Below, in pieces: positions 13,746 through 22,066 of a DNA stretch of 38,996 bases (its first letter is position 1; every line of letters starts with the position of its first letter). The notes beneath the pieces were generated by a model, which saw only the letters and a list, made by a program, of their open reading frames with translations, was not told where the DNA came from and did no database searches. The stretch lies in IMG/VR virus record IMGVR_UViG_3300025128_000125, positions 1 through 38,996 of that record. One strand, written 5' to 3'. The stretch is from a virus. The position numbers and the translations under genes were made by a program.

Positions 13746-16238
13746 ATGGCGATTGACAAACAATTAGGAACCGAAAGCAATCCAGATGTAAGAACTCAAG
13801 GATCCGCTGTAGAGGTTTTTCCCGATACAACTCGGGAAGATCAAATTGCAGAAGCAGCACAAATATTGGTCGATAATGAACAAATTTTTATTGACGATGA
13901 GATAGAACAAAGTCAGCCACAACCCACAGATGATTTTAACGCCAACCTAGTCGATTTTCTATCGGATGATATTTTGCAAAGTATTTCTGGTGATTTATTG
14001 AGCTCTATTAAAGGCGACAAACAATCCAGAAGCGATTGGGAAAAAACTTACACAGAAGGCCTAAAATATTTAGGAATGAAATTTGACGAAGGCAGATCAC
14101 AGCCTTTTGAGGGCAGCTCTGGTGTTATTCACCCGATTTTGGCAGAAGCAACAACCCAATTCCAAGCCCAGGCTTATAAGGAAATGTTGCCAGCTAAAGG
14201 TCCAGTAAAAACAGAAATTGTAGGAGCTCGCACAATCGAAACAGAGAGCCAAGCCGAAAGAGTCCAGGAGTTTATGAATTATTACATTATGAATGTAATG
14301 GAGGAATATGATCCAGAGCTCGACCAAATGTTATTTTATTTGCCATTGGCTGGATCGACATTCAAAAAAGTTTATTTTGATTTTGTTTTAAACAGAGCAG
14401 TTTCTAAATTTATAACTCCAGAGGATCTGATTGTGCCTTACGAGGCCACAGATATCAGCTCTGCTGAGAGAATTACACATGCGATCAGCATGTCTTCAAA
14501 CGAGATCAAAAAACAACAACTTACTGGTTTTTACGCAAATGTAGATATCGGATCTGATTCTTACTCAGAAGATATGTCCGATGTCGAAGAAGCAATCGAT
14601 GAAATACAGGGTGTCTCACCTTCTTATAAAGAAAACCGGAACAGAACAGTTTACGAAGTCCACACAGTATTGGATATTGAAGGCTTCGAGGACATGGACC
14701 AAGAAGGCAGAACAACCGGATTGAAGCTGCCTTACATTGTCACAATAGAAGAAGACTCTGAAAAAGTATTGTCAATTAGAAGAAATTACCTTCCAAATGA
14801 TATGCTCAAAAATAAGATTAATTATTTTGTGCAATACAAGTTTATGCCAGGACTCGGTTTTTATGGCCTAGGACTTTCGCACATGATCGGCGGCTTATCA
14901 AAAGCATCAACATCAATACTTAGACAACTCATTGATGCCGGAACATTGGCGAATTTACCAGCTGGCTTTAAAGCCAGAGGAATGAGGATCCGGGATGAAG
15001 ATGATCCATTGCAACCAGGCGAGTTTAGAGACATTGATACTACTGGCGGATCGCTAAGAGAAAATTTAATCCCGCTGCCGATTAAAGAGCCAAGCAATGT
15101 ATTGATGCAATTATTAGGAATCTTGGTTGATTCTGGCAAACGATTTGCGGCCATAGCTGACATGAATGTGGGCGACATGAATCAAGCAATGCCTGTGGGA
15201 ACCACAGTCGCTTTATTGGAACGTGGAACGAAAGTGATGAGCGCAATCCACAAAAGATTGCATCACTCTCAAAAAGTAGAGTTTGGCTTATTGTCTAAAG
15301 TGTTTTCGGAATCTTTACCGCCTGTTTATACATTCCAAAATGGCACAGCTCCAAGCGAAATTAAACAACAAGATTTTGATGATCGGGTAGACATCATACC
15401 AATATCAGATCCCAATATATTTTCACAAAGCCAAAGAGTAACTTTGGCCCAAGAGTTATTACAAATGGTGCAGTCAAATCCAGAGATACATGGTCCGATG
15501 GGCATTTATGAGGCATACCGAAGAATGTATGCAGCATTAGGCGTCGATAATGTAGAATCATTGATACAGCCACCGCCAGACATGACGCCAAAACCAATAG
15601 ATGCGGGAACAGAAAACTCTACTTTATTACTAGGCCAACCAGCTCAAGCATTTCCAGAGCAGAATCACCAAGCCCATGTTGAAACCCACAAAAGTTTATT
15701 TTTTACAGATTTGGTTAAACAAAGTCCCCAGGTGCAAGCATTGATTATTAGTCATTGCATGCAACATCTACAATTTATGGCCAGCCAAATTGCTCAAGAA
15801 CAAATGCCAGAAGAGATGAAACAAAGAATTGTAGAGATCCAAGCACAGATGCAGCAAGTCCCACAAGAAGAAGCACAAATGATCGGCCAACAAATACAAA
15901 TGATGATGGAGCAGATGAGCTCTAGCATCATGGCTGAACTTGCCTCTGAGTTTTTACAATCTATAGGGATGAGCGGTGGCGAAGATCCATTGGTTGACAT
16001 AAGAAAGAGAGAATTAGATCTTAAAGACAAAGAGCTGGATCTTGAAAATCAACAATTCTCACAGAAACAAAATCAAAGAGCTCAAGAAAAAATGATCGAT
16101 GCGGAATTGCAAGCGGAGCGCATGAATGTGCAAAAATCAATAGCAGATGATAAACTCGAAGTGGCGATTGACAGATTGAAACAAAATGCAGATCTGAAAT
16201 TGTTTGAATTAGAAAATAAAATTAGAGGCTTGTTATGA
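13746..16238 (+). CDS. Portal protein
   Basis: This 830-residue protein follows the terminase, the usual position of the portal. It has a long mixed body, with features such as F-E-G-S-S-G-V-I-H-P-I, Y-Y-I-M-N-V-M-E-E-Y-D-P and a G-L-G-F-Y-G-L-G-L-S-H-M-I-G-G region. A long C-terminal helical domain (from about residue 640) is rich in Gln, Glu and Met with coiled-coil repeats. Size and helical tail fit large podovirus-type portals with a barrel extension. Twelve copies would form the DNA entry ring at one capsid vertex and bind the terminase. Its stop overlaps the next ATG. Confidence 0.85.
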   Translation: MAIDKQLGTESNPDVRTQGSAVEVFPDTTREDQIAEAAQILVDNEQIFIDDEIEQSQPQPTDDFNANLVDFLSDDILQSISGDLLSSIKGDKQSRSDWEKTYTEGLKYLGMKFDEGRSQPFEGSSGVIHPILAEATTQFQAQAYKEMLPAKGPVKTEIVGARTIETESQAERVQEFMNYYIMNVMEEYDPELDQMLFYLPLAGSTFKKVYFDFVLNRAVSKFITPEDLIVPYEATDISSAERITHAISMSSNEIKKQQLTGFYANVDIGSDSYSEDMSDVEEAIDEIQGVSPSYKENRNRTVYEVHTVLDIEGFEDMDQEGRTTGLKLPYIVTIEEDSEKVLSIRRNYLPNDMLKNKINYFVQYKFMPGLGFYGLGLSHMIGGLSKASTSILRQLIDAGTLANLPAGFKARGMRIRDEDDPLQPGEFRDIDTTGGSLRENLIPLPIKEPSNVLMQLLGILVDSGKRFAAIADMNVGDMNQAMPVGTTVALLERGTKVMSAIHKRLHHSQKVEFGLLSKVFSESLPPVYTFQNGTAPSEIKQQDFDDRVDIIPISDPNIFSQSQRVTLAQELLQMVQSNPEIHGPMGIYEAYRRMYAALGVDNVESLIQPPPDMTPKPIDAGTENSTLLLGQPAQAFPEQNHQAHVETHKSLFFTDLVKQSPQVQALIISHCMQHLQFMASQIAQEQMPEEMKQRIVEIQAQMQQVPQEEAQMIGQQIQMMMEQMSSSIMAELASEFLQSIGMSGGEDPLVDIRKRELDLKDKELDLENQQFSQKQNQRAQEKMIDAELQAERMNVQKSIADDKLEVAIDRLKQNADLKLFELENKIRGLL

Positions 16239-16546
16239 CAACATCATACAAATTAGAAGCGGTTAAAAATCTTAAAGCTGAAAAAGAAGCTGAAAGGATT
16301 AAAGAAGCCGAAGAACTCAAAGCTGCTCAAGATGCAGAGGAGAAAAAACACCAGGCAAATCTTGATCGGATAGCCAATAAAATGGCTAGAATTGAAGCTG
16401 GATTGCCTGTTGAAGAGGAAGTGGTTGAAAAACCAGCTCCTAAAAAAGCTGCGGCTAAGAAAAAAGCACCAGCTAAGAAAAAAGCAACGGCTGCTAAGAA
16501 AAAACCAGCGGCTAAGAAAAAAGGTAGACCAAAAAAATCAAAATAA
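16235..16546 (+). CDS. Lysine/alanine-rich histone H1-like protein
   Basis: This 103-residue protein has an acidic/basic helical first half (1-60) and a second half of repeated K-K-A/A-A-K-K-K/P-A-K-K-K units, closing with K-G-R-P-K-K-S-K, which resembles histone H1 tails or AT-hook-like sequences. It overlaps the portal stop by 4 bases. It could bind DNA or the negatively charged capsid interior. I do not know its family. Confidence 0.75.
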   Translation: MTTSYKLEAVKNLKAEKEAERIKEAEELKAAQDAEEKKHQANLDRIANKMARIEAGLPVEEEVVEKPAPKKAAAKKKAPAKKKATAAKKKPAAKKKGRPKKSK

Positions 16547-16729
16547 ATGGATGATATTTCTTTAATCGATAAGGTTAAAAGACTAATCGAGCGCAGAGAG
16601 GAACAGATACAAGAAACTCTCATGTCGGGTAGTCTAAAAGATATGGAACATTATAAATATTTGCAAGGAGAGCTTTCTGCTTTATACTATATTGCAAACG
16701 AAATTAGTGACATAGGAAAGGATATATAA
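16547..16729 (+). CDS. Small helical protein of the head gene cluster
   Basis: This 60-residue, almost fully helical protein (V-K-R-L-I-E-R-R-E-E-Q-I-Q-E, M-E-H-Y-K-Y-L-Q-G-E-L-S-A-L) starts directly after the previous stop and overlaps the GroES-like gene by one base. Small proteins of this type occur in phage head clusters. The function is not known; a chaperone or head-assembly accessory role is inferred from place. Confidence 0.65.
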   Translation: MDDISLIDKVKRLIERREEQIQETLMSGSLKDMEHYKYLQGELSALYYIANEISDIGKDI

Positions 16730-17169
16730 TGTCGGAAGCAGCAGAAAACAACATTATGGCAAAAAAGGTAGCAGAGGCTTATGTTGATCCAACAGACTTA
16801 GTTTTAGATCCAGAAAAGCTGGATTCCTCAATATTAGAAAGGATGCCACAACCCACAGGTTGGCGTATGTTGGTATTGCCTTATGCTGGTAAAGTAAAAA
16901 CAAAAGGCGGAATTGTACTGGCACAAGAAACAGTCGATCGTGAAGCATTGGCAACAGTTGTTGCTTATGTGGTAAAAATGGGGCCGCAATGTTACAACGA
17001 TGAATCCAGGTTTGGAGACAAGCCTTGGTGTGAAGAAAAACAATGGGTTTTAATCGGACGCTACTCTGGTTCGAGATTTAAACTTGAGGATGGTGCAGAG
17101 GTCAGAATCATTAATGATGATGAAGTAATAGCCACAATACTCAATCCAGATGATATAGTGAGCTTATGA
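16729..17169 (+). CDS. GroES-like co-chaperonin
   Basis: This 146-residue protein has a GroES/Cpn10 pattern after a 45-residue N-terminal extension: P-T-G-W-R-M-L-V-L-P-Y, K-V-K-T-K-G-G-I-V-L-A (start of the mobile loop), a T-V-V-A-Y-V-V-K-M-G segment, W-V-L-I-G-R-Y-S-G, and D-D-E-V-I-A-T-I-L. The GroES-like fold forms a heptameric lid for GroEL. Phage versions (gp31 of T4 is the classic case) replace host GroES to fold the coat protein. Its position six genes before the capsid gene, within the head cluster, supports this. It overlaps the next gene by 4 bases. No large chaperonin gene is present, so it would use host GroEL. Confidence 0.82.
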   Translation: MSEAAENNIMAKKVAEAYVDPTDLVLDPEKLDSSILERMPQPTGWRMLVLPYAGKVKTKGGIVLAQETVDREALATVVAYVVKMGPQCYNDESRFGDKPWCEEKQWVLIGRYSGSRFKLEDGAEVRIINDDEVIATILNPDDIVSL

Positions 17170-18098
17170 CAGATAACGAAGTAAAAGAAATCCAGCAACC
17201 AGAGGTTGAGGATATCGAGGTAGAAGTGACTGACAATGAGGCGCCAGCCGAAGCATCGACCGATGATGAGTTAGAACAATATACAAAAGGTGTTTCTAAA
17301 CGAATTAATAAATTAAACGCTAGAAATAGAGCAACCGAAGAAAGAGCACAGCAATTAGAAACGGCCCTCCAACAAAGAGAGTCAGAAGTGCAAACTTACT
17401 ATCAACATGCTCTCCAAGCACAACAAAATCTTTTAGCAAAAGAAGAAGAAAATGTTGAGGTTAAAGAAAGAGAGGCAAATGAGCTCTACAAAAGAGCACA
17501 TACAGCTGGCGATGCTGATTTAATGTCAAAAGCCGATAGTTTGAAAAACGAGGTTTCTATACAAAAAGAGAAAATTCGTATCGCAAAACAAAATCAAGAA
17601 CAATCTCAGCAGCAAGCGCAATATACTCAATATCCGCAAAACGTACAGCAATCGCAACAACCAAATCAACAACAAACTCAACAAGAGGTTAAGCCAACAA
17701 ATGAAGCATTGGATTGGCAGTCACAAAATAATTGGTATGGAAAAGATCCAGAGCCAACACAATATGCTTACTTTACTCATGTGAATTTAGTTAATGAAGG
17801 ATTTGAACCAGACTCCGAAGAGTATTATAGTGAGTTAAATACAAGAATTTATAAAGTTTATCCGGATCTTAGATCCGATAATGCCGGACAAAAAGAGGAA
17901 AGGCCCGCTGTGCAAAGAGTCACCTCTGCTTCCGTTGGGAGTCGGCAAAAAACACAAGGCAAAAAGAACGGCGTATCATTCACAAAAAGTGAAGTCGAGA
18001 CTCTCCGTGGGATAAAACCATATGGCATGACAGATGATGCCTGGTTGAAATCCGTTGCTAAAGAAAAACAAAAAATAGCAAGCCGGGAGGCAAAATGA
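17166..18098 (+). CDS. Scaffold-like coiled-coil head assembly protein
   Basis: This 310-residue protein has a very acidic N-terminus (1-45), a long coiled coil (about 50-145), a Gln-rich low-complexity stretch (about 145-180), a short folded part around W-Q-S-Q-N-N-W-Y-G, and a basic C-terminus (K-K-N-G-V-S-F-T-K-S). Acidic coiled-coil proteins directly upstream of coat genes are usually internal scaffolds that guide prohead assembly through a basic C-terminal helix. The assignment rests on composition and position, not on sequence identity. Confidence 0.7.
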   Translation: MTDNEVKEIQQPEVEDIEVEVTDNEAPAEASTDDELEQYTKGVSKRINKLNARNRATEERAQQLETALQQRESEVQTYYQHALQAQQNLLAKEEENVEVKEREANELYKRAHTAGDADLMSKADSLKNEVSIQKEKIRIAKQNQEQSQQQAQYTQYPQNVQQSQQPNQQQTQQEVKPTNEALDWQSQNNWYGKDPEPTQYAYFTHVNLVNEGFEPDSEEYYSELNTRIYKVYPDLRSDNAGQKEERPAVQRVTSASVGSRQKTQGKKNGVSFTKSEVETLRGIKPYGMTDDAWLKSVAKEKQKIASREAK

Positions 18099-18574
18099 CT
18101 GAATCAAATAATGAACCGATACATACCAGAAAATCTCGTGAGTCCGAGTCTCACGCTAAAACATCTCGTAGACAACCTTGGAGGCCAGTAAGAAAACTTG
18201 AAACACCTCCGGCACCAGAAGGATATGAATATCGTTGGATAAGAGAATCCATGCTGGGGCAAGAGGATAAAGCGAATGTGGCAAGAAGAATCCGCGAAGG
18301 TTGGGAGCTCGTAAGAGGTTCTGATTTACCCGATGAATATTCTTACCCCGTTGCAGAAACAGGTAGACATGCTGGTTTAATTTATAGCGAAGGACTATTA
18401 TTGGCGAAAATACCTTCACAGACTCGAGATGAACGTAATGAATATTACGAAGAACAAACCCGTCTTAGAACTGAGGCCTTGGACAACAATATGTTTAACG
18501 ATGCCAGAAAAGATGGAAGATATGTGAAGTATGACTCCAATCGAAAGTCCAATGTTACTTTTGGGAAAAAGTAA
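18095..18574 (+). CDS. Head-cluster protein of unknown function
   Basis: This 159-residue hydrophilic protein is rich in Arg and Glu, with central motifs P-E-G-Y-E-Y-R-W-I-R-E-S and G-W-E-L-V-R. It overlaps the scaffold-like gene by 4 bases. Proteins of this kind (about 150 residues with a Y-x-W-I/V-R core) are frequent just before coat genes in marine phage contigs as far as I recall. The function is unknown, and it has no membrane segment or enzyme motif. Confidence 0.68.
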   Translation: MTESNNEPIHTRKSRESESHAKTSRRQPWRPVRKLETPPAPEGYEYRWIRESMLGQEDKANVARRIREGWELVRGSDLPDEYSYPVAETGRHAGLIYSEGLLLAKIPSQTRDERNEYYEEQTRLRTEALDNNMFNDARKDGRYVKYDSNRKSNVTFGKK

Positions 18575-18598
18575 CAAACATAAATAGGAGTAAATCTT

Positions 18599-19186
18599 AT
18601 GGCAAATAAAGATGCCGCTTTTGGTTTAAAGCCTGTTCGTGAAATGGGCGGAGCACCCTACTCTGGAGGTCAATCCAGATATAGAATTGCTAGTGGCGCC
18701 ACAACTCCAATTTACCAAGGCGACTTGGTAACACAGCTAACAGCTGGAGTTTTAGGACGTCATGCCGCAACTGGTACTGTTCCGATTGTCGGAGTGTTTA
18801 ACGGAGTTTCATACACCGATCCCACTACAGGCGAACAAGTCTTTAAAAACTATTATCCTGGCAGTATTTCTGCTTCGGATATCATTGCAAGCGTGATTGA
18901 CGATCCTAATGTTGTCTTTGAAGTACAAGCAGACGATACCTTCCCGGTAGCTGATCTGTTTGGAAACTTTGACATCGTGGATGGTTCTCCCGTTGGCGAT
19001 ACTAAATCTGGAAGATCCAATGCAGAGCTAGATGTAACTACTGGTGCTACGACCGCGACGTTACCGCTCAAATGTATTGACATTTCCCAGGATCCCGATA
19101 ACGACGACGTAGCGTCAAGCAACACCAATGTTCTATGTGTGATTCAAAACCACATCATGGGGCAGAAAGGTGCTGGTTTAGCATAA
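18599..19186 (+). CDS. Probable head decoration/structural protein
   Basis: This 195-residue, beta-rich protein (G-L-K-P-V-R-E, Y-R-I-A-S-G-A-T-T-P-I-Y-Q-G-D-L-V) has a clear ribosome site (GGAG at 18588-18591, 8 bases upstream). It precedes the capsid gene by 11 bases. Gly/Thr/Ser-rich proteins at this position usually decorate the capsid surface. No known motif beyond this layout is visible. Confidence 0.7.
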   Translation: MANKDAAFGLKPVREMGGAPYSGGQSRYRIASGATTPIYQGDLVTQLTAGVLGRHAATGTVPIVGVFNGVSYTDPTTGEQVFKNYYPGSISASDIIASVIDDPNVVFEVQADDTFPVADLFGNFDIVDGSPVGDTKSGRSNAELDVTTGATTATLPLKCIDISQDPDNDDVASSNTNVLCVIQNHIMGQKGAGLA

Positions 19187-19197
19187 GGAGATAAATA

Positions 19198-20115
19198 ATG
19201 GCTATTTCAAGAGCACAACTAGCGAAAGAGCTTGAGCCTGGGCTAAATGCACTTTTTGGAATGTCCTACGACTCTTATGACAGAGAATATGAAGATATTT
19301 TCGTCACAGAAGATTCAAGTAGAGCATTTGAAGAAGAGGTGTTGATAACAGGATTCGGTTCTGCACCCGTTAAATCTGAGGGTCAAGGAGTTGTCTTCGA
19401 CAACGCATCTGAAAGTTACAGCGCAAGATATACGCATGATACGATTGCACTTGCATTTGCACTTACAGAAGAGGCGGTAGAGGATAATTTATACGATTCC
19501 TTAGGCAAACGATATGTTAAAGCATTGGCCAAATCTATGGCTAATACTAAAGAAACCAAAGGAGCCGACGTGTTGAACAACGCTTTCTCATCCAGTTTTA
19601 CTGGAGGCGATGGCGTATCACTCATTAACACTGCTCACCCACTTTCCGGTGGAGGAACAGCTGCTAATAGAGCGACAACTATGGCGGATCTCAATGAGGC
19701 TTCCTTAGAAGATGCTTTAATTGACATTTCAACCTTTACAGACGACAGAGGATTAACTGTTTCTGTTCAAGCGGAAAAAATGATTATTCCGCCGCAACTC
19801 GTTTTTGTTGCAGACAGAATCTTAAACTCTGCGAATAGATCTGGAACAGCTGATAATGACATCAACGCGATTAGAAACACTGGAGTATTACCAGGTGGCT
19901 ACGCGGTCAATCATTATCTTTCTGATCCGGATGCTTTCTTCCTCCTTACTTCTGTCAATGGAGCGGGCGAAGGTCTAAAAATGTTCCAAAGATCTCCAAT
20001 GGAGACTTCTATGGAACCAGACTTTTCAACTGGCAACATTAGATATAAGGCTAGAGAAAGATATTCCTTCGGTTTCTCTGATTGGAGAGGAATCTATGGA
20101 TCTCAAGGTGCATAA
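19198..20115 (+). CDS. Major capsid protein (HK97 fold, Mu gpT-like)
   Basis: This 305-residue protein has a strong ribosome site (AAGGAG at 19186-19191). The N-terminal helix A-I-S-R-A-Q-L-A-K-E-L-E-P-G-L is followed by the F-x-E-E-V-L-I-T-G-F-G region, a long spine-type helix (R-Y-V-K-A-L-A-K-S-M-A-N-T-K-E-T) and a P-domain-like strand region (I-I-P-P-Q-L-V-F-V-A-D). The C-terminus is R-Y-K-A-R-E-R-Y-S-F-G-F-S-D-W-R-G-I-Y-G, as in Mu gpT-like coat proteins. It builds the icosahedral shell. A strong terminator follows, as expected for a highly expressed coat gene. Confidence 0.9.
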   Translation: MAISRAQLAKELEPGLNALFGMSYDSYDREYEDIFVTEDSSRAFEEEVLITGFGSAPVKSEGQGVVFDNASESYSARYTHDTIALAFALTEEAVEDNLYDSLGKRYVKALAKSMANTKETKGADVLNNAFSSSFTGGDGVSLINTAHPLSGGGTAANRATTMADLNEASLEDALIDISTFTDDRGLTVSVQAEKMIIPPQLVFVADRILNSANRSGTADNDINAIRNTGVLPGGYAVNHYLSDPDAFFLLTSVNGAGEGLKMFQRSPMETSMEPDFSTGNIRYKARERYSFGFSDWRGIYGSQGA

Positions 20116-20153
20116 TTTGAAGTCGTAATACACTTTATTACTCAGTATTACAA

Positions 20154-20181
20154 AAGAGGGCCCTTACGGGCCCTTTTTTTT
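20154..20181 (+). terminator. Rho-independent terminator behind the capsid gene
   Basis: A perfect 7-bp stem AGGGCCC/GGGCCCT (20157-20163 and 20168-20174) with loop TTAC is followed by eight T (20174-20181). An A run precedes the stem, so it can extend further. It lies 41 bases after the capsid stop and should end the head transcript. Confidence 0.95.
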
Positions 20182-20194
20182 GGCCTGTAAATAA

Positions 20195-20257
20195 TTGCAA
20201 AATAATGTAAATAAATAATTGCATATAATTGCAAACTCTGGCATATTACAAATATGT
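20195..20257 (+). promoter_or_regulatory. Promoter/operator copy 1 (paired TTGCA boxes plus TATTAC)
   Basis: TTGCA occurs at 20195, 20219 and 20229. The last two start exactly 10 bases apart, and TATTAC follows 9 bases after the final TTGCAA (20244-20249), then ATATG. The same arrangement recurs at 20698-20735 upstream of the next transcription unit. Two sites on one face of the helix suggest an operator or a phage-specific promoter. From the first box of the pair, TTGCAT-19-TATTAC is also a weak sigma70-like promoter. The ribosome site AGGGGG (20281-20286) follows. Confidence 0.6.
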
Positions 20258-20291
20258 TCTTTTTAATTAATAATAAATATAGGGGGATCCC

Positions 20292-20618
20292 ATGGAACGA
20301 ATGATGTATATAACCTGTAACACTGACAATGAAGTCAATACCTACACCAAGACTGTTAGCAAGGGTGCAAACTTTTACGAAAGATTTGATCCTGTTGCCG
20401 AATGGAACGGAATGGCAGAAAGGCTTGGCAAAGATCCAGATGAGGAAACTTTAATCACGTTGGTTGGTATTTACAATGGTGGTGGCGCTTATACTTGGGA
20501 GCACATACCGATTGATGAGATCAAGCCTGGTGATCCGTTGAGGTTGTCAAGAGTAACCCACAGACCATCTGTGATGGGCATGACACCAATCAATCCAGAT
20601 GGTGAAAACCATGAGTGA
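20292..20618 (+). CDS. Small protein in its own transcription unit
   Basis: This 108-residue soluble protein has a strong ribosome site and stands alone between two terminators and two similar promoters. It contains the pattern F-D-P-V-A-E-W-N-G-M-A-E-R-L-G-K-D-P and a Thr/Gly-rich turn. The family is not recognised. Independent control by duplicated promoter elements is unusual in this otherwise polycistronic genome and hints at a regulatory or early role. Confidence 0.72.
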   Translation: MERMMYITCNTDNEVNTYTKTVSKGANFYERFDPVAEWNGMAERLGKDPDEETLITLVGIYNGGGAYTWEHIPIDEIKPGDPLRLSRVTHRPSVMGMTPINPDGENHE

Positions 20619-20635
20619 GCTGCACACCAAAAAAG

Positions 20636-20660
20636 AAAGGGCCTTTCGGGGCCCTTTTTT
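20636..20660 (+). terminator. Rho-independent terminator behind the lone gene
   Basis: An 8-bp stem AAAGGGCC/GGCCCTTT (20636-20643 and 20650-20657) encloses a TTTCGG loop (effectively a TTCG tetraloop closed by a T-G pair) and is followed by T at 20655-20660. It begins 17 bases after the stop codon. Confidence 0.92.
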
Positions 20661-20697
20661 ACGTCAAAAAAAAGATGAAAATAATGTATATAATTAG

Positions 20698-20735
20698 TTG
20701 CACATAGTTGCAATCTTTAGTATATTAAATATGTG
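20698..20735 (+). promoter_or_regulatory. Promoter/operator copy 2 (paired TTGCA boxes plus TATTAA)
   Basis: TTGCA at 20698 and 20708 (10 bases apart) is followed 9 bases after the final TTGCAA by TATTAA (20723-20728) and ATATG. This repeats copy 1 with the same spacing. Upstream, AATAATGTA also recurs in both regions, and TTTAATTAA follows both. It should drive the clamp-like gene and those after it. Confidence 0.6.
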
Positions 20736-20769
20736 AGACATTTAATTAACAAACCAATAGGAGAAAAAA

Positions 20770-21414
20770 ATGGCTGAAATAAGAAATATCAATGCCGAGA
20801 TGCTAGGCCGGGCAACAGCTTTTGCTGCCAAGGCCACAGACGTAAGATTCTACTTGCATGGTGTTCATATCGAAAGGAACCCAGCTGGCGGAGTCTACAT
20901 CATAGCGACAAATGGACACATATTGTGTGTCTATAATGATCCCGATGCTGAACCAAGTGCGGATTTCAAAGAGGTGACATTGAGCCTCAAAAATCCCACC
21001 CCAGGTTCACGGGCCAATCACCCATACTTCAATTATTTGAAAAAATCCAGTGAGCGTATTCACATAGTAAAGTCCGATTACAAAATGGGTGGGGATGATG
21101 TTTGGCTTGTAAATCGTGAGGAGATCACGGCCTTTGACTGCCACTACCCAGATTGGAGGAGAGTGGTTAATCCCGGTTTGGAGATCACCGAAACAATCGG
21201 TTTTGATCCCAGATACTTGGCGATGATTAAAAACTTCATGTTGAAAAGTGAGGGTGGCAAATATATGGGCATCAACCTTGTTGGTGGGACCACCAGGGGA
21301 GCAAGCATTTGGGAGTCAGATCACGGGCTTCTCTTGATTATGCCAATGGAGCCAAAAACCAGAGACACAAACGAATTATTAATAATTGATCCAGAGATCG
21401 AGGAGGTAGCGTAA
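20770..21414 (+). CDS. Two-domain sliding-clamp-like protein (DnaN domains II-III)
   Basis: This 214-residue protein resembles the second half of the bacterial beta clamp. D-V-R-F-Y-L-H-G-V-H-I-E corresponds to the clamp D-V-R-Y-Y-L-N-G motif, and A-T-N-G-H-I-L-C-V to A-T-D-G-H-R-L-A. Y-P-D-W-R-R-V-V matches F-P-D-Y-R-R-V-L, and the end L-L-I-M-P-M resembles the clamp C-terminus V-V-M-P-M. Domain I is missing, so a ring would need three copies, as in T4 gp45 or PCNA. It should tether a polymerase or other DNA enzyme to DNA. It has its own promoter and an AGGAGAA ribosome site. I am fairly sure of the homology, less of the oligomer. Confidence 0.75.
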   Translation: MAEIRNINAEMLGRATAFAAKATDVRFYLHGVHIERNPAGGVYIIATNGHILCVYNDPDAEPSADFKEVTLSLKNPTPGSRANHPYFNYLKKSSERIHIVKSDYKMGGDDVWLVNREEITAFDCHYPDWRRVVNPGLEITETIGFDPRYLAMIKNFMLKSEGGKYMGINLVGGTTRGASIWESDHGLLLIMPMEPKTRDTNELLIIDPEIEEVA

Positions 21415-21611
21415 TGGAATATGTAATTTATAAGTGTAAAGGATATGAACCATTAGGAGGCGAGTGGTATGACTTTTCGGAATTACCGCAAGAACGTAAC
21501 TACATCAAATTTGGAGTTATGAACAGCGGGACCAAGAGAAAAGCAATCAACAATGCCAAAAGAATAATCGGTGATAAAAAAGCCAAAATCATAGTTAAGG
21601 AGGTAGCGTAA
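21414..21611 (+). CDS. Small basic protein of unknown function
   Basis: This 65-residue protein overlaps its neighbours by one base on each side and shares the GGAGGTAGCGTAATG junction with the preceding gene. It is rich in Lys, Tyr and Gly with a K-R-K-A-I-N-N-A-K-R-I-I helix. The family is not recognised. Confidence 0.65.
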   Translation: MEYVIYKCKGYEPLGGEWYDFSELPQERNYIKFGVMNSGTKRKAINNAKRIIGDKKAKIIVKEVA

Positions 21612-21811
21612 TGGCTGAAATAAGATTAACAGTTGATGAAATATTTGAATTGACAGAAATGGTAAGTATTAGAATGGAATCAGATAGAGATTTAATACCT
21701 TTATATGAAAAACTTGCTAAACATTTACCAAAACCTAAATCCTATACAAGTGCAGATTTAGATTATGAAATTCCTTTATATGAACCAAAAATAATCAAGG
21801 AGAAAAGCTAA
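21611..21811 (+). CDS. Small helical protein of unknown function
   Basis: This 66-residue protein has an excellent GGAGG site inside the end of the previous gene and overlaps the next by one base. Residues 1-40 look helical (V-D-E-I-F-E-L-T-E-M-V), and the tail is rich in Pro, Tyr and Lys. It begins M-A-E-I-R like the clamp-like protein two genes upstream, but the rest differs. No function can be assigned. Confidence 0.62.
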   Translation: MAEIRLTVDEIFELTEMVSIRMESDRDLIPLYEKLAKHLPKPKSYTSADLDYEIPLYEPKIIKEKS

Positions 21812-22065
21812 TGGCACTAGAAACTAAAATTAAGTCAATCATTGATCCACTCATAGAAGAAGTCAGAGAAACGTGTTTCGTGGAGGGTGCCAACCCTTCC
21901 GATGCTGAGTGCTTTGGTTTGATTATGAGCAAATACATGGTATGGAATTGCGAAAATATTGTTGGAGCAACACTAGATGCTCTTGAAGATTCCAATTACC
22001 ATAGTCTCAATACGGCTTTTGAAAAGACCTACAACGATTGGGCAAACCATAGGGATGTTGCATAA
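21811..22065 (+). CDS. Small acidic protein of unknown function
   Basis: This 84-residue helical acidic protein has three cysteines (C22, C34, C47) and a W-N-C-E-N core. An AAGGAG ribosome site lies 9 bases upstream within the previous gene. The family is not recognised. It may be a small regulator of host or phage nucleic-acid metabolism given the neighbours, but this is a guess by position. Confidence 0.62.
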   Translation: MALETKIKSIIDPLIEEVRETCFVEGANPSDAECFGLIMSKYMVWNCENIVGATLDALEDSNYHSLNTAFEKTYNDWANHRDVA

Positions 22066-22066
22066 T

